The notes under the pieces: model-generated
Seen by the model: only the letters and a program-made list of their open reading frames with translations
Database searches by the model: none
Told to the model about the DNA's origin: nothing
NCBI RefSeq assembly: GCF_001746205.1
Contig: NZ_MDCO01000010.1
Coordinates: forward strand, 62,001 to 126,000
Direction of reading: 5' to 3'
Source of the DNA: Brachyspira hampsonii
Lineage (GTDB): Bacteria > Spirochaetota > Brachyspiria > Brachyspirales > Brachyspiraceae
DNA: 64,000 bases
Program-made: the position numbers and the translations under genes
Shown: piece after piece, positions 16,802 to 25,016 of the stretch
How the letters are laid out: the number at the start of each line of letters is the position of its first letter
How positions within the stretch are numbered: the stretch's first letter is position 1

Positions 16802-17827
16802 ATGCAGGTTAAAAATTTTGGAAGCGGTTATCTTTTATATGAGTTAAAAAACAAAAATGACATGGTATTAAAACTTACAGATATAGGTGCTTCAATAGCA
16901 GGTGTATTTTTTAAAGATAAAAATGGAAATGAAGTGCAGGTATCATTCGGAAGTGATGATTATTCATTTTATTTGAATCCGCATGATTATATAGGAGCTT
17001 CTGTAGGAAGGGTAGCTAATAGAACTATAAATGCAGAATTTACACTTGACGGACAAACATATAAATTAGCAAAAAATGATAATAATAAACATCACTTACA
17101 TGGCGGTATAGAAGGCATTTCATTTAAGAAATTTGATTCTAAAGTATTGGGAAGTAATTCTGTATCATTTACATATTTTTCAAAAAACGGAGAAGAGGGA
17201 TATCCTGCCAATGTTAGTATTGAAATAATATACACTTTGACAGATAATAATGAAATATTAATAAATTATTTGGCAAATGCTGATGCTCCTACGCCTTTAA
17301 ACTTTACTAATCATGCTTATTGGAATCTTAATGGAGAAGGCACTATATATGAACATGATTTATTTATAGATTCTTTGTTTTATCTTCCAGTAACTGAAGA
17401 ATGTGTATCAAGCGGGGAAATATTAAAAACAGAAAACACTCCTTTTGATTTTACTAAAACAAAAAAAATAGGTGCTGATATAGAAAAAGCAAATGGTTAT
17501 GATAATTGTTTTATTTTTAATGAAAAAAATATTTTATCATATACAAATGACAGCAATAATTTTAATAAATTAAGGGCTTCATGTTATAGTGAAAAAACAG
17601 GAATATGTTTAGAGCTTTATACTACAAAACCTGCTATGCATTTTTATTCCGGCAATATGCTATCTAACAGAGAAGTGAGAAATACAGTTTTGAATAAGCA
17701 TAATGCATTTTGTTTTGAAACTGAGTATTTACCAGGGGCTGTAAATTTTCCTCATTTTCCTAGCATAATATTTGACTCTAATAAAAATTACACTCATAAA
17801 ACAATATATAAATTATCATTGAAATAA
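16802..17827 (+). CDS. galM: Aldose 1-epimerase (mutarotase)
   Basis: The enzyme interconverts alpha and beta anomers of galactose, glucose or related aldoses. The 341-residue beta-sandwich protein shows the family motifs NRTINAEFTLDG, HLHGG and NHAYWNL (catalytic His residues) and ETEYLPGAVNFP with the C-terminal Glu. The ATG at 16802 is preferred over the TTG at 16787 because TTGGAG is the ribosome site, 9 nt upstream. It stands alone, divergent from arsR. A methyltransferase gene follows after 36 nt. Confidence 0.92.
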   Translation: MQVKNFGSGYLLYELKNKNDMVLKLTDIGASIAGVFFKDKNGNEVQVSFGSDDYSFYLNPHDYIGASVGRVANRTINAEFTLDGQTYKLAKNDNNKHHLHGGIEGISFKKFDSKVLGSNSVSFTYFSKNGEEGYPANVSIEIIYTLTDNNEILINYLANADAPTPLNFTNHAYWNLNGEGTIYEHDLFIDSLFYLPVTEECVSSGEILKTENTPFDFTKTKKIGADIEKANGYDNCFIFNEKNILSYTNDSNNFNKLRASCYSEKTGICLELYTTKPAMHFYSGNMLSNREVRNTVLNKHNAFCFETEYLPGAVNFPHFPSIIFDSNKNYTHKTIYKLSLK

Positions 17828-17863
17828 CTATAAAAATTATATAAAATATTTTTGGAAGGGTAC

Positions 17864-18505
17864 ATGAATAATAACAATAAAAAATCAGTAATAATAGAGC
17901 ATTACATTGAAAGGGTAAAAGATTTTAATATACCTGAATATCAGGTTTTAGATTGGGAATCACAAGATGCTCAGGAGGCTAGATTTAAGGCTTTGCTTAA
18001 TCATTTTGATATAAGAAAAGCTATTTTGCTTGATGTGGGATGCGGACTTGGACATTTAGCTGAGTATATAGATAAACAGAATATTGATACTTATTATATT
18101 GGTATTGATATAATGCCTGAAATGATTGGAAGAGCTAAGCATAAAAAATTTAAAAATATTAATCCTCAATTTATGACTATAGATTTTTTTAAAAGTTCTG
18201 ACATAGAAGATGATTTTGATTATATATATTCTTCTGGTATATTTAATCTTAATCTTGGTAATAATGAAGAGTTTTTAAAGAATGCTGTAAGAGATTTTTT
18301 AATAGCTGCTAGAAAAGGTGTATGTTTTAATTTGCTTGATATTTCATGTAAAGAAAGATACGGAGATAAGTATTATTATTATAAAAAAGATGAAGTATTT
18401 AACATTGTATGTGATATGGTAAAAGATTTGGATTTAAAATGCAAGATAAAAATATCTGATGAGTATTTATCAAATGATTTTTCAGTATTTGTGGACATAT
18501 TATAA
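17864..18505 (+). CDS. Class I SAM-dependent methyltransferase
   Basis: This 213-residue cytoplasmic protein has the AdoMet motif LLDVGCGLGHLAEYI (motif I) near residue 50 and GIDIMPEMI (acidic end of strand 2). The downstream FDYIYSSGIFNLNLG corresponds to motif IV. The substrate is not evident. The ATG at 17864 follows GGAAGGG by a few bases; the longer TTG start at 17852 would place the ribosome site inside the gene. It lies between galM and the rubrerythrin-like gene, 26 nt before the latter. Confidence 0.85.
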   Translation: MNNNNKKSVIIEHYIERVKDFNIPEYQVLDWESQDAQEARFKALLNHFDIRKAILLDVGCGLGHLAEYIDKQNIDTYYIGIDIMPEMIGRAKHKKFKNINPQFMTIDFFKSSDIEDDFDYIYSSGIFNLNLGNNEEFLKNAVRDFLIAARKGVCFNLLDISCKERYGDKYYYYKKDEVFNIVCDMVKDLDLKCKIKISDEYLSNDFSVFVDIL

Positions 18506-18531
18506 TCAATATATTTAATTACGGAGTATTT

Positions 18532-19146
18532 ATGTTAAAAAAATTATTAATTATTTATGTTTTTTTGATTTGCAGTTTTTTTCTATATTCTCAAACTTCA
18601 AAAGAGGCTAATAATACTTTAGAAGTTGTATCTATAGCTTATGACATGGAAATTAATTCTTCTTTTGCCTATGCTAAATTTTCTGCAGCTTCAAAAAATA
18701 AAGCTATAGTTAATTTATTTCAGGCTGTTTCTGATTCAAAATCCTGTCATGCTAATATTTTATATGATGCTGCTATTGAAGATAATATAACAGATACTAT
18801 TTTAAAAGCTCAGGTAGGAGATCCTAAAGTAGGAGAAGATATTGAGAATTTGCAATCGGCTGCTTCAATGACTTCTTATGAATATACTAAAATGTATCCT
18901 GAATTATTGAAAGTAATAAATAAAGATAATAAAAAAGAAATGGCAAAAAAAATGAACAATATAATAAAAGTAGAGAAAGTACATAATGTTTTATTTACAC
19001 AAGCTATAAATAATATTCAAAATAATAAGCCTTTAGCAGATAAGTATTATTTATGTGAAACTTGCGGTTATATTGAAGCTAACTTAGAACCAAATAAATG
19101 TCCTATATGCGGTAAAGATAAAAATACTTTTAAAGAATATAAATAA
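18532..19146 (+). CDS. Exported rubrerythrin-like protein with altered diiron site
   Basis: This 204-residue protein has a hydrophobic signal peptide (residues 1-20, cut probably before QTSK), then a ferritin-like four-helix domain and a C-terminal rubredoxin domain (CETCG at about 181 and CPICG near the end, all four Fe ligands kept). Rubrerythrins reduce peroxide and are normally cytoplasmic; here export is predicted. Aligned by eye with Desulfovibrio rubrerythrin, E20, H56, E97, E127 and H130 equivalents are present (SYEYTKMYP and VEKVHN). The E53 position reads Lys (SKSCH) and E94 reads Thr, so the diiron centre may be changed or lost. A terminator shared with the convergent dehydrogenase follows. 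Confidence 0.85.
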   Translation: MLKKLLIIYVFLICSFFLYSQTSKEANNTLEVVSIAYDMEINSSFAYAKFSAASKNKAIVNLFQAVSDSKSCHANILYDAAIEDNITDTILKAQVGDPKVGEDIENLQSAASMTSYEYTKMYPELLKVINKDNKKEMAKKMNNIIKVEKVHNVLFTQAINNIQNNKPLADKYYLCETCGYIEANLEPNKCPICGKDKNTFKEYK

Positions 19147-19159
19147 TTGATCATTAAAA

Positions 19160-19195
19160 AATAAAGACTGAAATTTTTTATTTTCAGCCTTTATT
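19160..19195. terminator. Bidirectional terminator between rubrerythrin-like and dehydrogenase genes
   Basis: AATAAAGACTGAAA (19160-19173) pairs with TTTCAGCCTTTATT (19182-19195), with T-rich tails on both strands, between two convergent genes. Confidence 0.8.
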
Positions 19196-19208
19196 TTTAT
19201 TAAAATTT

Positions 19209-20459
19209 TTATTTATTTATAGTACGCATATCTATTACATATCTGAATTTTACTTCCCCATCTATAACTTTTCTGTATGCTTCTTTTATAGTTTGAGCAT
19301 CAGCTTTTATTATTTCTACAGTAGGGTAAATATTATTTTCTATAGAATAATTAAGCATTTCATGAGTTTCTTTTATTCCCCCTATTAAAGAGCCGAATAA
19401 TTTTTTACTGCCATGTTGCCCTATCATAGCAGTAAGTGTAGGCATTTTTGAAGTTCTAGGAAGTCCTAATAAACACATAGTGCCTCCTCTTTTAAGCATA
19501 CGCATATACATACTAACATCATAGTATGCTGGTATGGTGCTTATAATATAGTTAAGAGTATTATTAACATTTTTTAAGTCTTCAGCATTATTTACATTAA
19601 CATATTTTACTGCTCCCATATTTAAAGCATCATCTCTTTTATCTTCTGTTATATCAAAAACTGTTACTTCAGCACCTAGTTTTACAGCATATTTTACAGC
19701 CATATAGCCAAGTCCTCCGAATCCTGCAATACCTATTTTATCTCCTTTTTTTACATTCATAGCTTTTATAGGCGAATAAGTAGTTATACCGGCACAAAGA
19801 AGCGGAGCAACCTTATCGAGTTCTGCATTATCTGGTATAAGTATTGCGAAGTTTTCAGACACTACTATATTATCAGAGTATCCTCCTTGAGTTATCTCAT
19901 TTCCATGAAATCTATCTATTGAACCATAAGTATAAACTGCTCTATTTAAACAATACTGCTCTAAATTATCCAAACAGCTTTCGCATTGTCCGCATGAGTT
20001 TACCATACATCCGACACCAGCAAAGTCGCCAACCTTAAACTTAGTAACTTTACTTCCTACTTGTACCACTCTTCCAGCTATTTCATGTCCTACTACTAAA
20101 GGAGTATTGCTGGATTTTCCTTCAACAACATGTATATCACTATGGCATATTCCAGCATAAAGTATTTCTATTAGCACATCATTTTCTCCTACTGCATGTC
20201 TTGTAAACTCATGATATTTAAAATCCATATTGGCAGAAACAGCAGCAAATCCTCTTGATTTTACTCTTCCGTTTGCATTGGTTTGTATATTGATCGGTGC
20301 TTTTTTAAGTTCCTGATTATACATTGCATTTGAAGAATTATTCTGATTTTGTAAAGTATTATTATTTTTTGTATTTATACTTGTTTGAGCATTCGATGAA
20401 TTATTACATGACATTATAAATAATATTGAGAGTATAGTTACTAATATAGCTTTTTTCAT
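19209..20459 (-). CDS. Zinc alcohol dehydrogenase (CAD type) with lipoprotein signal peptide
   Basis: This 416-residue protein begins with a lipoprotein signal (ILFIMSC, lipid Cys at about 18) and an Asn-rich linker to about residue 60. A complete zinc-dependent dehydrogenase follows: catalytic Zn ligands in AGICHSD, VVGHEIAG and LLCAG, structural Zn cysteines in CGQCESCLDNLEQYC, and the Rossmann motif GFGGLGYMAVKYA. CAD-type enzymes reduce aldehydes with NADPH in the cytoplasm, so membrane anchoring outside the cytoplasm is odd. GGAG 8 nt before the ATG supports the start that includes the signal. Substrate and electron source are unknown. Confidence 0.88.
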   Translation of the reverse strand: MKKAILVTILSILFIMSCNNSSNAQTSINTKNNNTLQNQNNSSNAMYNQELKKAPINIQTNANGRVKSRGFAAVSANMDFKYHEFTRHAVGENDVLIEILYAGICHSDIHVVEGKSSNTPLVVGHEIAGRVVQVGSKVTKFKVGDFAGVGCMVNSCGQCESCLDNLEQYCLNRAVYTYGSIDRFHGNEITQGGYSDNIVVSENFAILIPDNAELDKVAPLLCAGITTYSPIKAMNVKKGDKIGIAGFGGLGYMAVKYAVKLGAEVTVFDITEDKRDDALNMGAVKYVNVNNAEDLKNVNNTLNYIISTIPAYYDVSMYMRMLKRGGTMCLLGLPRTSKMPTLTAMIGQHGSKKLFGSLIGGIKETHEMLNYSIENNIYPTVEIIKADAQTIKEAYRKVIDGEVKFRYVIDMRTINK

Positions 20460-20554
20460 TTTATAATCTCCTTCATAATAAATTTCTATAATTATATTAT
20501 ATCATTGAAGTAAACTCCAGAGTCAAGCTATTTTTTTATTTATTCATATATTAA

Positions 20555-20895
20555 ATTTTATTCTAATTCCCGCCAATTTTGTTTTATGGCTTTCTTTGTT
20601 ATTATTGTTCTATTATTCTTTTTAGTTTTTACTGTTACTATAACACCCACCCTAGATTTGTTCAGATTTTGAATTTCTACACCGCACGCAGAATGGAATT
20701 ATAAATATAAATTGATTTTGAATGTTAATTTTTATTATATATAAAATTTCATTAACCGTGCGTAGAGTGTGTTTTTAAATTTAATAATCTCTTGGGTGGG
20801 TGCTTTAATTTCTAATTAAACTATAAATATAATTAAAATTAGAATTTCAAAATATAGTTGTAAAAAATAAAGGGTGGGGTGTGAAATAAAATTTA
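20555..20895 (-). repeat. Giant palindromic repeat, copy R1 (complete)
   Basis: In order on the plus strand: CCCGCC (20569-20574), CACCCACCC (20644-20652), CCGCACGCAGA (20682-20692), a central AT stretch, CCGTGCGTAGAG (20756-20767), CTTGGGTGGGTGC (20791-20803) and AAGGGTGGGG (20870-20879). Left and right boxes are mutually complementary, so the whole unit is an imperfect inverted repeat. It is the reverse orientation of the copy at 48690-49033. It fills the gap between the dehydrogenase and leuS; no coding frame is convincing here. Confidence 0.75.
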
Positions 20896-21025
20896 AAATA
20901 ATATTATTACTTGAAAAATATATGAATTTGCAATATAATTTTCGACATTAAAAATATGTAAACTAAATTTTAATATTTTAATAAAAATTAATAGTATCTA
21001 TCAAACAAACTACGGAGTGTATATT

Positions 21026-23587
21026 ATGGAATATAATTTTACTACCATTGAAAAGAAATGGCAGAAATTCTGGAAAGATAATAATTCTTTTAAAACAACA
21101 TCTAAACCTACAGACAAAAAATATTATGTACTGGAAATGTTTCCTTATCCGTCTGGTAAAATGCATATGGGTCATGTTTCTAACTATACTATAGCCGACT
21201 CTATATCTAGATACTATAGGCTTTTAGGATATGATATATTGCATCCAATGGGCTGGGACGCTTTCGGTATGCCTGCAGAAAATGCTGCTATAGAACATAA
21301 AACTCACCCAGCAGAATGGACTTTAAAAAATATAGCTAATATGAAAGAGCAGTTAAATTTGCTTGGATACTCTTATGATTGGGACAGAGAAGTTACAACT
21401 TGTTTGCCTGATTACTATAAATGGGGACAATGGTTTATATTAAAAATGTATGAAAAAGGACTTCTATATAGAAAAGGCGGTGATGTTAACTGGTGCGATC
21501 ATTGTAATACAGTGCTTGCAAATGAACAGGTTACTCCTGAAGGCACTTGCTGGAGATGCGATGGAGAGGTTACTAAAAAGAAACTAGAACAATGGTATAT
21601 AAAAGTTACTGATTATGCAGAACAATTAGATGCAGATTTAAAATTGCTTGAAGGATATTGGCCTGACAATGTTATAGCTATGCAGAAAAACTGGATAGGA
21701 AGAAGTGTTGGTGCTTATGTTAATTTTACTTTAGATGACGGTAAAGATTTTCCTATATTTACAACCCGTCCAGATACTATTTACGGTGTTACTTACATGG
21801 CGATAGCTTGGAATTATGATGGGCTTTTGGATATGTGTACAGATGAACAAAAAAGTTCCGTAGAAGAGTTCATAAAGAAATCTGCTAAAATAGATCAAAA
21901 AACTGATTATGAAAAAGAAGGTGTATTTACTGGAAGATATGTTGTAAATCCTTTTAATGGTGAAAAAGCTCCTTTATACGCTGCTAATTTCGTTTTGGCT
22001 GAATACGGAAGCGGTGCTGTAATGGCTGTTCCTGCTCATGACCAGAGGGACTTTGAATTTGCTAAAAAATATAATATACCTGTAAAAGTAGTTATACAGA
22101 ATGCTGATAATTCTTTGAAAGCTGAAAACATGACCGAAGCATATACTGAAGATGGAGTGGTTGTTAATTCTGATATTTTAAACGGACTTTCTACAAGAGA
22201 TGCTATTAAAAAGGCTATAAGCTATGCATCAGAAAAAGGGTTCGGCAGTGAGAAAGTACAATACAAACTTAGAGATTGGCTTATATCAAGACAAAGATAT
22301 TGGGGCAATCCTCTTCCTTTTGTACATTGTGAGAAATGCGGAATTGTACCTGTGCCTGAAAGCGAGCTTCCTATAACTCTTCCTATGGATATTGAGTTTA
22401 CAGTTGGAGATAACCCTCTTAAAAAATCAGAGTCATTTGTTAATACGACTTGTCCTAAATGCGGAGGAAAAGCTAAAAGAGAAACCGACACTATGGATAC
22501 ATTTACCTGCAGTTCTTGGTATTATGCAAGATACACTGATGCTCATAATGATAAAATGCCTTTTGACCCTGCTATTGCTAATGCTTGGCTTGGGGTTGAC
22601 CAATATATAGGTGGTATTGAGCATGCTTGTATGCACCTTTTATATTCAAGATTCTGGTACAAGTTTATGAGAGATATTGGACTTATCAAAGGAGATGAGC
22701 CTTTCAATAGACTTCTTACTCAAGGTATGGTTTTAGCAAACAGCTATGAATCAAGAGAGTTAAAAAAATTCTATACTCAGGAAGAGATGAATAATAAAGC
22801 TTATGAAAAAGACGGTATAAAAAAAGAAGATATAATAGTAAAAATGGAAAAGATGTCTAAGTCAAAAGCTAATGGAGTTGATCCTGCTGAGATTATAGAG
22901 CTTTTCGGTGCTGATGCAGTTAGAATATTTGTTATGTTTGTTGCTCCGCCTGAAAAAGATAAAGAGTGGTCTGATGAAGGGGTTAAAGGTTCTGCAAGAT
23001 TTTTAAATAGAATTTGGAACTTATTTCTAAAATACAAAGATGAAGAAGCATTCAAAAATGGTAAGACATTTGATTATAATAACTTTTCAAAAGAAGGACA
23101 AAAATTATTCAGAAAATATAATAAAACTATAAAAAAAGTTACAATAGATATTAAAGACAGATTCCATTTTAATACTGCGATTGCTGCTTTAATGGAGCTT
23201 TTGAATGATATGTCTGTAATGAAATTGGATAATAATGATGATTATGCTATGTTTAAAGAAGTCATAAGAGGATATTTAATACTTCTTAATCCAATAGCTC
23301 CTCATATTACAGAAGAGCTTTATCAGATACTAAACTTTGGTAAGATGATACTTGAAGAAAGCTGGGTTGAACATGATGAACAGTATTGTAAAGACGATAC
23401 ATTCGAGCTTGTATTCCAAGTAAATGGAAAGATAAGAGATAGAGTAGAAGCTGATGTCAATATAAGCGAAGATGATGCTAAAACTCAGGCATTATCAAGC
23501 GAAAAAGTTAAAGCATTCACAGAAGGTAAAAATATTATTAAAGTAGTTTATGTTAAAGGCAAACTTGTAAACATAGTAGTAAAATAA
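21026..23587 (+). CDS. leuS: Leucyl-tRNA synthetase
   Basis: LeuS charges tRNA-Leu. The 853-residue length is normal for the bacterial form. The class I signatures are KMHMGH (HIGH type, residues 47-50) and KMSKS at 609-613. The editing domain (TTRPDTIYGVTYMAIA) and a zinc-type CPKCGGKAKRETDTMDTF region are present. The ATG at 21026 with GGAG 8 nt upstream is preferred to the GTG at 21017. No T-box leader was recognised upstream. It is followed by a terminator at 23612-23646. Confidence 0.97.
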   Translation: MEYNFTTIEKKWQKFWKDNNSFKTTSKPTDKKYYVLEMFPYPSGKMHMGHVSNYTIADSISRYYRLLGYDILHPMGWDAFGMPAENAAIEHKTHPAEWTLKNIANMKEQLNLLGYSYDWDREVTTCLPDYYKWGQWFILKMYEKGLLYRKGGDVNWCDHCNTVLANEQVTPEGTCWRCDGEVTKKKLEQWYIKVTDYAEQLDADLKLLEGYWPDNVIAMQKNWIGRSVGAYVNFTLDDGKDFPIFTTRPDTIYGVTYMAIAWNYDGLLDMCTDEQKSSVEEFIKKSAKIDQKTDYEKEGVFTGRYVVNPFNGEKAPLYAANFVLAEYGSGAVMAVPAHDQRDFEFAKKYNIPVKVVIQNADNSLKAENMTEAYTEDGVVVNSDILNGLSTRDAIKKAISYASEKGFGSEKVQYKLRDWLISRQRYWGNPLPFVHCEKCGIVPVPESELPITLPMDIEFTVGDNPLKKSESFVNTTCPKCGGKAKRETDTMDTFTCSSWYYARYTDAHNDKMPFDPAIANAWLGVDQYIGGIEHACMHLLYSRFWYKFMRDIGLIKGDEPFNRLLTQGMVLANSYESRELKKFYTQEEMNNKAYEKDGIKKEDIIVKMEKMSKSKANGVDPAEIIELFGADAVRIFVMFVAPPEKDKEWSDEGVKGSARFLNRIWNLFLKYKDEEAFKNGKTFDYNNFSKEGQKLFRKYNKTIKKVTIDIKDRFHFNTAIAALMELLNDMSVMKLDNNDDYAMFKEVIRGYLILLNPIAPHITEELYQILNFGKMILEESWVEHDEQYCKDDTFELVFQVNGKIRDRVEADVNISEDDAKTQALSSEKVKAFTEGKNIIKVVYVKGKLVNIVVK

Positions 23588-23611
23588 AAATATAATTATT
23601 AAAAAGATATT

Positions 23612-23646
23612 AAAGAGTATGGACTTAAAAAATCTATACTCTTTTT
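23612..23646 (+). terminator. leuS terminator
   Basis: AAAGAGTATGGA (23612-23623) pairs with TCTATACTCTTT (23633-23644), with one G-U pair, and a T-run follows. Confidence 0.85.
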
Positions 23647-23660
23647 TATTTGGCTTTAAT

Positions 23661-24285
23661 TACATTCCCACCCTTTATATTTTATTGTTTTATTTTCACA
23701 TTTTAATTTTTATTATTTTTATAGTCTAATTACAAATTAAGGCACCCACCCAAGTGTTTATTAAATTTAAAACTTTATTTTACGCACGGTAAGTAGAATT
23801 TTATATATACTGACAATTTTTAAGTTTGTCAAAAATTAGTTTTTATATTTTAATATTTTCGTGGACTAGCCCCCGAACCCCCACTTCTTTTGCCGTCTAG
23901 GCACATACTCGGTGGTGACCCAGGCACAGCCCGCCTGCGGCGAGAAGCAAAATGACTGCATTTTTTAATAAAATACAGATACTATCATACATTTAAAACT
24001 TATTTTATTAATAATTAATAATACTTTATATTATTTATAATTTATAATTACATTTATTAACAACTCAAAATTGACAAATTATATTTGTTTAGATATATAA
24101 TCACAATTATAATTCATAACTATCTTATATTTAGAATTTCGTTTAACGTGCATTGTGAATACTTCAAATTTAAATAAAGATTGGGCGGGCTTCATTAATA
24201 ACAGTAAAAGTTTATAAATAATAAAATAACAATAATAACAAATAAAACCATAAAATTAAATGGGCGGGAGTTAGAATAAAATTTT
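23661..24285 (+). repeat. Giant palindromic repeat, copy R2, split by a GC-rich insert
   Basis: The left arm (CCCACCC at 23677-23683, GCACCCACCCAAG at 23742-23754, ACGCACGG at 23782-23789) and right arm (AACGTGCATTG near 24145, TTGGGCGGGC at 24181-24190, TGGGCGGGAGTTAG at 24261-24274) match the complete copy at 48690-49033. Between them lie about 270 nt not found in the other copies, including the GC-rich island 23860-23957 and an AT-rich stretch to about 24115. No gene was recognised inside. Confidence 0.65.
23860..23957. other. GC-rich island of unknown nature
   Basis: About 98 nt are roughly 60% G+C in a region of about 25%. They contain CTAGCCCCCGAACCCCCAC and a short inverted repeat CAGGC...GCCTG (about 23921-23937). 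No start codon with a ribosome site, tRNA fold or known element was recognised. It sits at the centre of repeat R2, so it may be a separate insertion. Confidence 0.5.
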
Positions 24286-24332
24286 AAAATTAATTAAATT
24301 TTATCTAAAACTATATTTATCTTCAATATTTT

Positions 24333-24709
24333 TTATGTTTTTATGACGATATTATTAGTAGTATCTAACTCCAAAGCTTTTTTATAATCTTTTAATGCCT
24401 CTTTATACATTTTTAAACTATATTCAGCATTTGCTCTATTACAGTAGGCTTCAAAATAATTATTATCAAGTTCTATTGCTCTATCATAATCTTTAATAGC
24501 ATCTTCAAAAAGCCCCATATCATATTTAATCATTCTCTATTATTATATGATTTAATATGATTTGGATCTATTTTTAAATCTTTATTATTTTTTAAGGTTT
24601 CTTCATAAAAGTTTATAGCTTTATCATAGTCTTTTAAGCGAGATTTTTCTAATTTATATTTGTCTATAGGCTTTTTAAAGAAATAGCTAAATATTGAGAT
24701 TGGTCGCTC
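24333..24709 (-). pseudogene. Frameshifted TPR protein gene
   Basis: The 3' part (24533 down to 24333) encodes two TPR units (MGLFEDAIKDYDRAIELD and KEALKDYKKALELD). The upstream frame encodes another (LKDYDKAINFYEETLKN ... IKSYNNRE) and then hits TGA at 24530-24532. The two frames overlap at the point where one expects continuous TPR sequence, so a small deletion broke the gene. The 5' part has no ATG; an in-frame TAG precedes it. It is related in style to the intact TPR gene at 784-1374 and is flanked by palindromic repeats R2 and R3. Confidence 0.7.
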
Positions 24710-24764
24710 CTATATAACAAATATTAATATAATCATTATAACATAAATAATTTTTTATATTTTA

Positions 24765-24990
24765 AAATTTTATTTACATCCCCGCCCTTTATATTTTATT
24801 GTTTTATTTTCAAATTTTAATTTTTGTTATATTTATAGCTAAATCAGAAATTTTAGCCCCCGCCCAAGTGCTTATTAAATTTAAAAATCTACTCTACGCA
24901 CGGTTAGATAAATTTTATATATGATAAATGTTAGAATTCATAATTATTTTATTATTTATGATTTTATTCTGCGTGCGTATATAATATTAG
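24765..24990 (+). repeat. Giant palindromic repeat, copy R3 (right arm missing)
   Basis: CCCCGCCCTTTATATTTTA (24780-24798), GCCCCCGCCCAAGTG (24856-24870), CTACGCACGGTTAG (24893-24906) and CTGCGTGCG (24969-24977) follow the order of the complete copy. The outer right boxes are absent; the AAA ATPase gene ends 27 nt further on. Confidence 0.7.
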
Positions 24991-25016
24991 AAACTTAAAT
25001 AAATTTCTTGTTGAAA

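Noticed and set aside
20896-21025. Possible T-box or leader upstream of leuS
   Set aside because: No specifier loop, T-box sequence or terminator/antiterminator pair was found; the region is simple AT-rich DNA following repeat R1.
22222-22491. Antisense and alternative-frame ORFs inside leuS (also 22392-22610, 22433-22636, 22801-23055)
   Set aside because: They lie wholly inside a conserved gene and lack ribosome sites; they are shadows of leuS codon structure.
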